Positions 1-8,741 of a DNA stretch of 64,000 nt are shown here, piece after piece. Position 1 is the first letter of the stretch; each line of letters starts with the position of its first letter. Source of the DNA: Stutzerimonas nosocomialis (GTDB lineage: Bacteria > Pseudomonadota > Gammaproteobacteria > Pseudomonadales > Pseudomonadaceae); contig NZ_QLAE01000019.1 in NCBI RefSeq assembly GCF_005876855.1, forward strand, positions 26,279 to 90,278, read 5' to 3'. A program made the translations under genes and the position numbers. The notes under the pieces were generated by a model, which saw nothing but the letters and a program-made list of their open reading frames with translations, did not search any database and was not told the origin of the DNA.

Positions 1-1
1 G

Positions 2-277
2 TCAGAGGTTTCCAAGCTCTTCCTGGACTCGTTTGAACAGTTGCTCGATGGTCATTGATCTATCGCGCAGTAAGTAACTGTGGACAAGGATCGACACGGG
101 GTGCACCTCCATGACATATGCAATCTCGTCAAGCTTATCGAGGGTCGGGCTCTTCAGGCCTCGCTCAAGCGTGCTGAGATAGGTTCTACTGCTTACGTCG
201 GAAAAATCCTCCTGAGTGAGCCCTTGGCTCATTCTGAGCTGCTTAAGAGCCTGCCCGAATGCTTGTTTCAGTTCCAT
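2..277 (-). CDS. XRE-family helix-turn-helix regulator, 91 aa
   Basis: This is a short DNA-binding protein that is almost entirely one Cro/C1-type HTH domain: residues about 5-60 contain LRMSQGLTQEDF, SSRTYLSTLERG and SPTLDKLDEIAYVM, the normal helix pattern. The start at 277 (MELKQAF) gives the usual XRE length. The open frame runs further upstream, but that part has no recognisable domain and overlaps the divergent gene at 362. An alternative start at 346 would add 23 residues. It probably represses its own promoter and that of the divergent genes at 362 and 804. Its targets are not known. Confidence 0.75.
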   Translation of the reverse strand: MELKQAFGQALKQLRMSQGLTQEDFSDVSSRTYLSTLERGLKSPTLDKLDEIAYVMEVHPVSILVHSYLLRDRSMTIEQLFKRVQEELGNL

Positions 278-361
278 TTGCCAGCCTCGCAAAAGGAACG
301 ATGAGGCCTGCGTGAGCTCTTTAGAGCTACAATCTATAGTGTTCATATCCGGAGCTGCGGC

Positions 362-787
362 ATGTTCAGAACACATCTGCAGGCAGAGGTGAAAGGAGCC
401 GTTGCGTTCGGCGATGGTCTTCGCGTGTGGCGCTACGTCGAGCAGGCAATCCAGTGCCCATGGCTCTATGTCTGCTGGACGGAGAAGAGTGGCGAGGTAA
501 CCCTCAGCAGCATGCTGATGGTTGCAGACATGTCGTTGTTCGAAGACATGTTGACCCGGCAGACCGAGAGGCTGCGCGTGGAGAATGTCCTGCTTGTAAG
601 CCCAAAGCATCTCAATCGAAGCGCTAGCTGGCTGATGGAGGGGCTTGTGGAGTTATCCGAGGCAATCGGCCCTGCATGCGAGCACCTGGCTTATGTCTAT
701 AGGCTGGAAGGTGGTGGCAGCTACTGGGACGGATACGTGCAGGATGCGCAGCATACTCCGCTTCGAGTGATTTACTCGCGGAGCTGA
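362..787 (+). CDS. Hypothetical protein, 141 aa
   Basis: I do not recognise this protein. It is a soluble-looking 141-residue product (MFRTHLQAEVKG at the start, VIYSRS at the end) with no signal peptide, membrane segment or catalytic motif that I can see. It starts 84 bases from the divergent XRE gene and is followed, 16 bases after its stop, by another unknown gene on the same strand. The two probably form a small operon controlled by the XRE protein. Codon use is mixed rather than strongly GC-rich, in line with accessory DNA. Confidence 0.6.
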   Translation: MFRTHLQAEVKGAVAFGDGLRVWRYVEQAIQCPWLYVCWTEKSGEVTLSSMLMVADMSLFEDMLTRQTERLRVENVLLVSPKHLNRSASWLMEGLVELSEAIGPACEHLAYVYRLEGGGSYWDGYVQDAQHTPLRVIYSRS

Positions 788-803
788 TTGTGCGGAGGTG
801 GCA

Positions 804-1277
804 ATGAATCTAGACCAACAGGATGAAGTGTCTGTCCTTCAGCTAATGAGCGCGATCTGTTCGCGGAGCCCACGAGAGGTTCCTGAAGATGCCCTAGCCG
901 AATTTGCAAAACAGATCTGGTATGGAGAGCTGAATCTAGCTGCTCTGCTTAGAAGGCTCCTTGTGCGATCAGACATGGCCGACGAGCAACGGCGAAGGCT
1001 GCTCTACGTTATAGATCGGTTGATTTGTTACCCCTGCATCCTGCGTTCGAAGGCAACCCTGCTACGGACGATTCTGATGGAATGGGCTGAGCTGAAGCCC
1101 ACACAACCAACCACCAACGCTATCGAACTCGCTGCCCGGCACATGCTGGATAAGAAGGCCCTCGAGTGGGGGCTAGAGGAGGACATTACACCGCAGATGA
1201 AATCTGTGCTGCAGTACCAGACTCGCCATTACGCGGCATCCTTGGGAAAAACCACGGGTTATAGCGAGAAGGGTTGA
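804..1277 (+). CDS. Hypothetical protein, 157 aa
   Basis: This is a 157-residue, largely helical-looking protein of unknown function (MNLDQQDEVSVLQLMSAI at the start). The ATG at 804 is preferred to the in-frame GTG at 798 because a GGAGG at 794-798 sits five bases upstream of it. No catalytic or DNA-binding motif is evident. It follows the gene at 362 by 16 bases and is probably co-transcribed with it. It converges with the small gene at 1282-1497, leaving only four bases between their stops. Confidence 0.6.
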   Translation: MNLDQQDEVSVLQLMSAICSRSPREVPEDALAEFAKQIWYGELNLAALLRRLLVRSDMADEQRRRLLYVIDRLICYPCILRSKATLLRTILMEWAELKPTQPTTNAIELAARHMLDKKALEWGLEEDITPQMKSVLQYQTRHYAASLGKTTGYSEKG

Positions 1278-1281
1278 GGAA

Positions 1282-1497
1282 TTAGTCTTCTGGAACACGA
1301 AAGCGCCAGTACCTATCCGGTTTAACCCAGACAACAATAGTCTCAGTCAACTTGCGGAATGCAGCTAGGACAGCTTTACCGATGACGAGATTGCTATCGC
1401 TACTCTCAGAAACCAGATAATCGCGCTTCGCGTTAGATAAAAGATCTACTACCTCATCCAGATAAATGAGCTTTTCTCGCTCAAGCTGGGCGACCAT
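1282..1497 (-). CDS. Hypothetical small protein, 71 aa
   Basis: This small ORF (MVAQLEREKLIYLDEVVDLL at the start) encodes a charged protein with no recognised domain. It lies 67 bases downstream of the DUF6602-like gene on the same strand, so it could be the last gene of that unit. It ends four bases from the convergent gene at 804-1277. Its length and charge would fit a small partner or antitoxin-like protein, but nothing in the sequence shows this. Confidence 0.4.
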   Translation of the reverse strand: MVAQLEREKLIYLDEVVDLLSNAKRDYLVSESSDSNLVIGKAVLAAFRKLTETIVVWVKPDRYWRFRVPED

Positions 1498-1564
1498 CTA
1501 CTGTGCGGTTGAGCTGAGGGTGGCTGACATTAGAGTGTTAAGTAATTAAGTGTATTGGAGTTTA

Positions 1565-2908
1565 TCACTTCACCCTCCAGGAATCTGTTACACCAGCAAG
1601 CCAGTTTTGAACAGCGATGATACGTTGCTCCACTTCATGGACGTAAGCATCTGCATCGGCATCTGCCACATAGCCATTAGCGACATCAAAATAAGGTCCC
1701 CACTCCAATTCGGCAATGTCTTGGTATCTCTTCTCAAGAGTGTCTGTACCTAAAATCTCATTCATAGATGGGGAAAAGCTGTCTTTTGCCGCATTGTAGC
1801 GCAAATGCGCTAATAGCTCTTGCATAAACCAAGCAACTTGGCTAGGTAGTCCCGTATTGCTCTGTTTGCTGTATACAGTTGGTATGAGTTCATCATATTT
1901 TGTTTTACTGTAACGGGTGTGCACGTAGTGCTTTCCATATACACACACGCACGTGAAATGGCTGAACGGGTGGCTTACGATGCCGTGAGGCCGAGCCTGG
2001 TAGTAGTAGCCATTCATGTAGAAGTCATAAATGTGCTTGCAAATGGTTTTTTCAGTAAGTTTGCTTTCGAATGCAAAAACACCCTTGAACATCGGTGGGT
2101 AGCCATCGTCAAGACGGCCGGCATGATGCAGAATATCCAAACTATTCTTTAGTTGCCTTGCATCCAGTTGAGTCTTTACTTCGATTACGGCTCGCACGGA
2201 GTTTGCTGGAACGACGACTAAGTCTCCCTCTCTGAACAGTGGCGCGTAATCAATTCGGTCATAAATTAGTACATCAAATTGCCTAGCGCAGTCGTAAATG
2301 AAGCCTGAAGCAACGTGATATCTCTCAGGTAGATGCTTGCGAAGCATACTGGTCAGCAATTTTTCGCGATACCCTCCGACAGTGGCACCATGTGAGATAA
2401 TTAAGCGAACTCGCTGACTAAGAGCTTCGAGTTCACCAGCCATTGATGCAGCGAAAATTCTTCTCTTCTCAATTTCCTTCTGATGTTTACCATGCTCTAA
2501 GTAAACCGCTTGTTTAGCGAGGTTTTTACCTGTGGTGGCTTTAAGATGGCCTTCGGAGATTAAAGCCTTGAGCATGAATGCTATTTGCTCATTAGAGGCA
2601 TTAATTCTCTTATCGTTGCTAACCTTCTCGAGAATCTGGGTCAAAGAGATTTTTTGAGTGTGGCTTATCAGAGAGCTTGTGACGTCCAGTACGAATCGAT
2701 AAAGCTCAAGATCTGGAGGGCATTCTAGATGGGCGCGTATGGAAAAGGGGTGAAGTTCAATCTTTTCCGTACTCGTCAGTTTTCGTTTGAAAGACGATCG
2801 GACGTCCTTGATTAGTAAAGAGCCACTTTCATCTTGCCCCGCGAAACGGTAGAGTTTGAGATCTTCCCATGCATCAGTACTAACGAAGCAAAGGTCATCC
2901 AAATTCAT
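1565..2908 (-). CDS. DUF6602-like putative PD-(D/E)XK nuclease, 447 aa
   Basis: This 447-residue protein has an N-terminal regulatory-looking half and a central DUF6602-like domain. That domain shows GGYREKLLTSMLRKHLPE, then ASGFIYD, QFDVLIYD, and finally RAVIEVKTQL. The late D...EVK arrangement is the PD-(D/E)XK nuclease core pattern. DUF6602 proteins are common near defence genes, and cleavage of nucleic acid is inferred from that fold rather than shown. The gene starts 84 bases downstream of the ABC-3C ATPase gene on the same strand, so it could be read from the same transcript. Composition is AT-rich like the ABC-3C genes. Confidence 0.65.
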   Translation of the reverse strand: MNLDDLCFVSTDAWEDLKLYRFAGQDESGSLLIKDVRSSFKRKLTSTEKIELHPFSIRAHLECPPDLELYRFVLDVTSSLISHTQKISLTQILEKVSNDKRINASNEQIAFMLKALISEGHLKATTGKNLAKQAVYLEHGKHQKEIEKRRIFAASMAGELEALSQRVRLIISHGATVGGYREKLLTSMLRKHLPERYHVASGFIYDCARQFDVLIYDRIDYAPLFREGDLVVVPANSVRAVIEVKTQLDARQLKNSLDILHHAGRLDDGYPPMFKGVFAFESKLTEKTICKHIYDFYMNGYYYQARPHGIVSHPFSHFTCVCVYGKHYVHTRYSKTKYDELIPTVYSKQSNTGLPSQVAWFMQELLAHLRYNAAKDSFSPSMNEILGTDTLEKRYQDIAELEWGPYFDVANGYVADADADAYVHEVEQRIIAVQNWLAGVTDSWRVK

Positions 2909-2992
2909 ATCTGTTTCCTTAAAGATAGATATTGCCTGTTAGAGTAGGATTTTGGCCGTGATATGTGTTGGCTAGACTGTCGCCTACTCCAA

Positions 2993-5320
2993 CTAACTGG
3001 CTTCTCTGCTCAGGGCTTGCATGTTGAATGTTAGAGGCAATAGGCCGGCTCTTGTGAATCGATACCTCATATACGAGGAGATTTCATCCTCGTGAGATGA
3101 GACAATTAATTGCCTATCTTTAAGTTCGCAGCGCAGAAGATCCGTCAAAGATGCAATGTTTACCTCGTCCAGGGATTGAGACGGATCGTCGATCATAATT
3201 ATGGGGACGCCTGAGTAGACTCTATTCAATGAGAGGAAGAAGGCGAGACTCAATGCCGATATCTGGCCAGAGCTCATGGATAACATTGCATCGTGATCTG
3301 AATATTCAGCAGTCGCAAACCTGAGTTGATTGCCGTCTTTGCTTTCAATGAATAGCCCAAGTCCGCGCTGATAGTTCTGAATTAGCCTTCCGCTGTATAC
3401 GTGGAATACCAGTTCTATTTCAGATATTGTGTGGTCGGAGTAAGCTTTTTCTACTCGCTCCAAGGTTCCGCGCAAGGATGCAACTCGCTCCTTGATTCTG
3501 GTTGTCGCTTTATTTTCCTTTCGGATAGTATCCAGTCTTTGAGTGATGCCTATCAGTGTTGCACTCTTTGCTTCGTTTGCTTTAAGTGAGATGTACTTTA
3601 GTTTTGTCTCTAGCGCGTCGCGCTCTAATACATAGAAATCTGCCTCGTCCTTGAAAGCGGTGGATATTACAGAGCTCCACTGATCTGGAATGTCTGCAAT
3701 TTCTTCTTGCTTTTGAGCGCGAAACAAAGCAATCAAATCCGCTAACCGCTTCTCCTCTTCCTCAGGATCTATCGTGTACGTGTCTGGGTAGAGGATCCCT
3801 CTTTTGGTAAGCTGGTCGCCGAGATCTTGTATTCGTTGAATTATCTCTTTATGCCGGCGAAGCACCTGGTGAAGATCTGGATCATAGTTTGATCTTTCGA
3901 ACTTTAGATCGCTAGTTACACGCGCAGTCAAAACTGATATAGCCTTTGCTATCGATTCGATTACCTGTACAAGTTTTTTACCGTCCTCGCTTAGGCTCTC
4001 AGATAGCTTTTGGGCTCTTTTCTCTATTGCAGAGAGTAACTCTTCGTGCGTCTTCCAATCCTGCGAACACAGTGGACAGGTATTGTCATTAGGATAAATT
4101 TTGAAATGCTTTTCAAGGAGTTCGCTTTTTAGCCTGCTAATTTCGGCAATAGCTGCGGCGTTCGCTGCTGAGGAAGAGTTTAGTAGGTCACGACTTTTAA
4201 TCTGCTCTTCAAGGTCGGGAAACTCGTCAGGTTGCCAGCCAGGAGTTGTACGAATTTCATCAAACACAATGCTCGCTGCACCCTTTTCCAGAGTCGACAG
4301 AGACAATGACAAAGAGTCGACATTGGATTTTGTTACGGATAGCGCGGTGAGCTCTCCTGTGGTCTTGCCAACTTGGATTAGAGCTCGTAATAGATTGTTG
4401 TTTTTGGAGATGTAGTTCTCGATTTTTTCATTGGATATTCTAATCTTGATAGCTTGCTTTAAAGGCAGTAAATCGATTATGTTGCGTATCTCTGTGACAT
4501 AATTGTCGTGAATTTCTTTTGAGTATCCAGAAAATAATACTTCCTTGTCCCAGCTCGGTTGAATGTCGGCAGTGCTAAGCTTCTCGTATGCGGCACCTTC
4601 CAGTCCGTTCTCTAGCATTGCGCGGAGTGCTTGGCCTTCTCTATCAAGTCGAGACTCTTCTTCCTGGCGCTCTTTGCTGAGCCTCTGAGTTAATTTCTTT
4701 TCCAGGCGCTTGCACTTGCTAATTTATGCAACTATAGCGCCTGATTGGATTAGGCTTTCAAGCGCCTTCTTTCGGTTATTTAGGCTGGTCGAAAAAAGAT
4801 ACTCATTCTGGCCTTGCTCTAGGTAGTTCAGAAAGGAGTAATTTTCTTGGAAATTTTGTCCAAAAAGCTCGGCTATTAAATCATCGCTTTTCAGGTTCTC
4901 ATCAGTAAAGTCGGTTGATTCAAAGCTGTCTAACTTATAGAGCTTGAATAGTGAGAAATCGTTCGCCTTATTTTTGTCTTTTGGCCAGAGGCTTTCGCTT
5001 GGCGCATGTCTAGCGAGAACTATTTTTTCATCGTCTGACTTGAACTCAATTTTTATGTGGAGATCGTTGCCTTGAGATCGCACATTCCAGAATAAGTTGT
5101 CCTCATACTTCTTCTTCGTTCCAATCATTACTTTATCGAAAAGGCGCTCAATTCTCGCTATTTTTCCTGTCAGGAGCAGTTCGATAGCATCAAAAATACT
5201 GGTCTTCCCAAAGCCGTTTGGGCCGTCTAAAGTTAAGAGTGAAGCGGACTCTAAATTCAGAGATATATTTTTGAATGCCTTAAAGCTGGCAATCTCAATT
5301 CGGGATATTTTCCAGTTCAT
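2993..5320 (-). pseudogene. ABC-3C Rad50-like ATPase, interrupted by an in-frame TAA
   Basis: This is the ATPase of a three-component ABC (ABC-3C) conflict system, an SMC/Rad50-type protein that would be about 774 aa. The first 198 residues carry Walker A (GPNGFGKT, residues 33-40) and a Q-loop (YLEQGQNEY). A TAA at 4726-4724 then stops translation. The same frame stays open through 34 more codons and continues into 541 residues with a zinc-hook CPLC, coiled-coil-like stretches, signature LSMSSGQ, Walker B IIMIDDP and an H-loop SSHED. One base change would restore the gene. It overlaps the middle-component gene by 26 bases. Reinitiation at the ATG at 4618 could give a two-part head, but loss of function is the simpler reading. 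Confidence 0.8.
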
Positions 5321-5969
5321 TTTTAATCAATTCCTTGATTAGATCGTCTGTGGCAATGTCATCGCTTTCGGGGATATTTTGGATTTTTTTATAAAGCTCT
5401 GTTAGCTCTGACTCTGCTACCGCAGCCTCTGCCTGAAGCTTTAATGGAACCAGTTCGCGCTTTTCATGGTTCAGTATGAGGAATGGGATCTTTATGAATA
5501 TTTTTGCGGCAATGCTGTAGGTAGACGAGGAGAGAGGAGAGTCTTTGTAAGAGTCAAATTGGTTCTTGTCTGATATGGTGCGTAGAAGGTCTGCAAACTC
5601 GAATCCAGCTAAGCAATCCTCCTCCTCTTTTGTGTAGTAAAGTACGTACTTCTTGTAGTGGTACGCGTCTTCTTCAATTGCGAAGATTTTATCTTCTAGC
5701 TCTTTGAAGTCCGCGAGTTTTTCTAATCTTAGCAAACAAATTAAGTCGCAATTTTTCTTGAAGGCGGGGTGCTCGACGAACTCCCTAGGGGCGCTAAAAG
5801 AGGCCGCTTCATTTAGTGATTCTGGAGGCCGCAGCACCGTCATTTCATGCACAATCGCGAAGCGGGCTGCTTCCCCATGCAGGCGAAGAAAGTAAGAGGA
5901 TTGCTCCGACTCATGAGCCAAAGAAAATCCTTGCTCATTTAATGCGTTGCTGATTATTCCTCTAAGCAT
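5295..5969 (-). CDS. ABC-3C system middle component, 224 aa
   Basis: This 224-residue protein lies between the effector gene and the ATPase gene of the ABC-3C system, which is where the middle component (MC) sits in these loci. It begins MLRGIISNALNEQGFSLAHE and includes a region of alternating hydrophobic strands (NCDLICLLRLEKLADF). It overlaps the upstream gene by 8 bases and the ATPase gene by 26, so translation is likely coupled. MC proteins are thought to link the ATPase to the effector. The assignment leans on position as well as on general resemblance. Confidence 0.7.
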   Translation of the reverse strand: MLRGIISNALNEQGFSLAHESEQSSYFLRLHGEAARFAIVHEMTVLRPPESLNEAASFSAPREFVEHPAFKKNCDLICLLRLEKLADFKELEDKIFAIEEDAYHYKKYVLYYTKEEEDCLAGFEFADLLRTISDKNQFDSYKDSPLSSSTYSIAAKIFIKIPFLILNHEKRELVPLKLQAEAAVAESELTELYKKIQNIPESDDIATDDLIKELIKNELENIPN

Positions 5970-7185
5970 TTAACTTTCCTTCTGCATCCAGTTTTGTTAT
6001 GACGTTTATGCTCAGTTCGCGAGTGATTTTGTTGTCTTGACTGTCCGCTTCGTATTTTGGGTCTGAACCATCATTCTCTGTAATCTTTGTTTCGACTCGG
6101 AATGAGTTGAGAGATGAGAATGCAATCAAGTTGCGGTATTCAAAAAGGAGTGGTTGGAGTCTTCTGTTATTCTTCATCTCCTCCCTGATCCTGTCTATGC
6201 ATGCGCGGCATTCGCGATCGCTTAACAATGTTAGTGCGGTAGGTAGGTAGAAATTTGAGTCAGAGTCTATGTAATGGGGCAGGCGCTGGAGAATAGGGTC
6301 GATACAGAAGTCCTGAATTAACTCAGAGTATCTTCCGATGTCTTCGTGTTGTATCTTTGAAAAACTTTCGGAAGGCTTCATGACTTGGCAGAGACGTAGG
6401 AGATCTTCTGGGTATAATTTGTGCAGGTGTTTGAATAGATCTTGAGCTCTTAGATACTGCTTGTCATTTATTTCCGGTAGCAGGTCGTCAAGTGTTTTTT
6501 CGAGATGGTTGAAGAGGTTCTTTCTTAGCTCTGTTGCAAAGTATTCGACATCATTTTGCAGCCCTTCGGATAGTATGGCGGCTAGAAGTTTGGAGGCGTG
6601 TATACGATTCTCAAAAGCTGCCTTATTCTCAGAAATTCCATCGATTTGATTAATTTTATGGATTTCTATGGCCTTGCTACTGATGCTTTCCGAAATTAAG
6701 CAATAATTTTGGTCGGTGAGGCGTTCGCTTGGTGGAAAGCCCTTGGTGTCATTAAATATGTTTTTTATAAGATCTTTGGTGATCCCTTCTATTTGACCGA
6801 GCTCGCAGTATTTTTGGTCGTTATACTTATAAAAACTTACGGTCTCGCCGTTCCCCGGGCTGTAGTCCGATGTGTCATCTATTTTTACTGATACGTGGAA
6901 ATACCGTTTGGTCCCGGCCTTTCTGTGATTATCAATCTCTGCGGATTTTTTTAGCGCTTTAGCGTAGCTGCCTCTGGTTGAGCCAACCTTTGCTTTGACT
7001 TGATGGGCGCTAAGAAGCTTTCCATCTTTATATATTGCAAAGTCATCGGTGCTGTCTAGCTGCAGCTCGAATTCTCTTTCGCCCTCAAGGATTAATTTTA
7101 AACAGTGATAAAGGGCGACCTTTCCTTGATATACAAACCCACTCCATGAGGAGATTGCGCTATCTGGCTCAGTTAATTCGCTCAA
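5962..7185 (-). CDS. ABC-3C effector: Cap4-like nuclease domain plus ABC-3C C-terminal domain, 407 aa
   Basis: This is the first gene of the ABC-3C operon. Residues about 12-75 show the Cap4/DUF4297-type nuclease pattern, with GFVYQGKVALYHCLKL, then ELQLDSTDDFAIY and LLSAHQVKAK. The conserved Gln, Asp and Q-x-K are those of this PD-(D/E)XK-like family. The C-terminal half (about 240-370) is helical and resembles the ABC-3C CTD that docks to the other components. The inferred role is a DNA-degrading effector released or activated when the ATPase senses invading DNA. The gene is AT-rich. The partner ATPase carries a nonsense codon, so this toxin-like gene may now be uncoupled or silent. Confidence 0.75.
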   Translation of the reverse strand: MSELTEPDSAISSWSGFVYQGKVALYHCLKLILEGEREFELQLDSTDDFAIYKDGKLLSAHQVKAKVGSTRGSYAKALKKSAEIDNHRKAGTKRYFHVSVKIDDTSDYSPGNGETVSFYKYNDQKYCELGQIEGITKDLIKNIFNDTKGFPPSERLTDQNYCLISESISSKAIEIHKINQIDGISENKAAFENRIHASKLLAAILSEGLQNDVEYFATELRKNLFNHLEKTLDDLLPEINDKQYLRAQDLFKHLHKLYPEDLLRLCQVMKPSESFSKIQHEDIGRYSELIQDFCIDPILQRLPHYIDSDSNFYLPTALTLLSDRECRACIDRIREEMKNNRRLQPLLFEYRNLIAFSSLNSFRVETKITENDGSDPKYEADSQDNKITRELSINVITKLDAEGKLNA

Positions 7186-7474
7186 TGCGGAGTCCCTTCA
7201 GTTTTCGCTAATGTTGCGATGATATCATTATGCGATTGGATGCCAACTGCAGCTTTGGTTGGAGGGGGGGCTTGGCATGTGGCGCTGCAAGGAGGTGAGC
7301 GCACAGGCACATTCGCAGCTGAGGTAAGCATGCATTCCCTGCAGTATTTGGCACGACATGGTGGAGTACTGCCGACGACTAATCCCAACGAGGCCAATGT
7401 GCCCCGAGGCCGGATAGGGCGTAACGAAAGGCTTCTGCGTGCATTAACTGCCCCAAGGCCGTGGAATGTAGTGG
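7186..7474. other. Gene-free stretch upstream of the ABC-3C operon
   Basis: I see no supportable gene here. It probably holds the promoter of the ABC-3C operon near 7190-7230, where the sequence is AT-rich. The part at 7250-7474 is more GC-rich and may be debris linked to the IS3 remnant that begins at 7475. Open frames on both strands here have no recognisable protein features. Confidence 0.5.
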
Positions 7475-7921
<447 letters not shown>

Positions 7922-7997
7922 CTAGGCCGCGCATTGTAGCGCTAGCGTTTGCTTAGAAGCGGTGGTTCTGCGGATAGGCTTTCCTGGCCCAACCGCA

Positions 7998-8330
7998 TTA
8001 TCTGAAGGTGAGTTCCTCCAGTGCCAAGACCAAACTTTCAATCGCGTGTGCGCTGGTTTGCGACGACGCGATTAATCGTTCGACTCGGGACAGCAGATGT
8101 TGAGGTGGCCCCATGCTGCACGGATAGATCGCTATTTGCAGATATGTGCAAATTCTCTCAACATTCTTGCTAATGCGCACAATCTTTCCCTGCTCAATCC
8201 TGGACAGTTGAGAGTGATGTACGCCGCACGCAGATCCCAGCTGTACAAGGGTCAAGCTACGGGCTGTGCGCGCTTCCCGAATCTGTTTTGCGATCTGGGT
8301 GGCAGATAATGTATGGAATTTTTCGGTCAT
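7998..8330 (-). CDS. XRE-family HTH regulator of the DUF4031-MazG-UDG operon, 110 aa
   Basis: This is a Cro/C1-type repressor-like protein. The HTH lies at about residues 13-60, with AKQIREARTARSLTLVQLG, HHSQLSRIEQGK and VERICTYLQ. A helical tail follows. MTEKFH at 8330 is taken as the start; an in-frame ATG at 8339 is possible. The gene is divergent from the DUF4031-MazG-UDG operon, and an 11-bp perfect inverted repeat at 8328-8356 overlaps its start codon. The protein therefore probably represses itself and that operon. What signal would relieve the repression is not visible. Confidence 0.8.
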   Translation of the reverse strand: MTEKFHTLSATQIAKQIREARTARSLTLVQLGSACGVHHSQLSRIEQGKIVRISKNVERICTYLQIAIYPCSMGPPQHLLSRVERLIASSQTSAHAIESLVLALEELTFR

Positions 8331-8356
8331 AATGTGCATAATATTTGCACATTATG
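8328..8356. promoter_or_regulatory. Palindromic operator between divergent XRE and DUF4031 genes
   Basis: CATAATGTGCA at 8328-8338 and TGCACATTATG at 8346-8356 form a perfect 11-bp inverted repeat with a 7-base AT-rich spacer. It covers the start codon of the XRE gene and lies 17 bases before the DUF4031 start codon. This is a typical position and size for a dimeric XRE repressor site controlling both directions. Confidence 0.75.
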
Positions 8357-8372
8357 CACAGGGAAGCCAGTC

Positions 8373-8741
8373 ATGGCCGTCTACGTAGATTCTGAAGAGA
8401 TCCGCTGGAAAGGGCGCGTGTGGTGCCATCTGGTTGCTGATTCTCTTGACGAGCTTCACAGCTTTGCGGCTCGATTGGGTCTTCAGCGTAAGTGGTTCCA
8501 GAGCAAGAGCTTTTACCCCCACTACGATGTGACGCTGTCAGTCAAAGCTCAAGCTATGCGGCTAGGAGCCATTCACGCAGATCGCAGGAAGATCATCGGG
8601 TGCTGCAAGCAGATGCGAGCACAGTTGCTGGCGCAAAGGGTGCAGCAGCAATCGCCGCTCGATTCAGGAGGAATGCATGGCACCTATTGCCAGACAGCAG
8701 GAGCGACCCTTATCGCTGCCGGAGTACGCGCTCAAGGCTAG
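8373..8741 (+). CDS. DUF4031 domain protein, 122 aa
   Basis: The N-terminal 75 residues match DUF4031: MAVYVDSEE, then GRVWCHLVADSLDELHSFA, LGLQRKWFQ, PHYDVTLS and AMRLGA. The conserved H, D/E and HYD residues suggest an enzyme or metal-binding fold, but its reaction is unknown. The start at 8373 gives the family's usual MAVYVD beginning; the longer frame from 8313 runs through the operator and is rejected. It is the first gene of a three-gene unit and overlaps the MazG-like gene by 65 bases, so the two are translated together. Confidence 0.8.
   Translation: MAVYVDSEEIRWKGRVWCHLVADSLDELHSFAARLGLQRKWFQSKSFYPHYDVTLSVKAQAMRLGAIHADRRKIIGCCKQMRAQLLAQRVQQQSPLDSGGMHGTYCQTAGATLIAAGVRAQG

Noticed and set aside
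8313-8372. Upstream extension of the DUF4031 frame
   Set aside because: It would run through the palindromic operator and the divergent start; the family begins MAVYVD at 8373.
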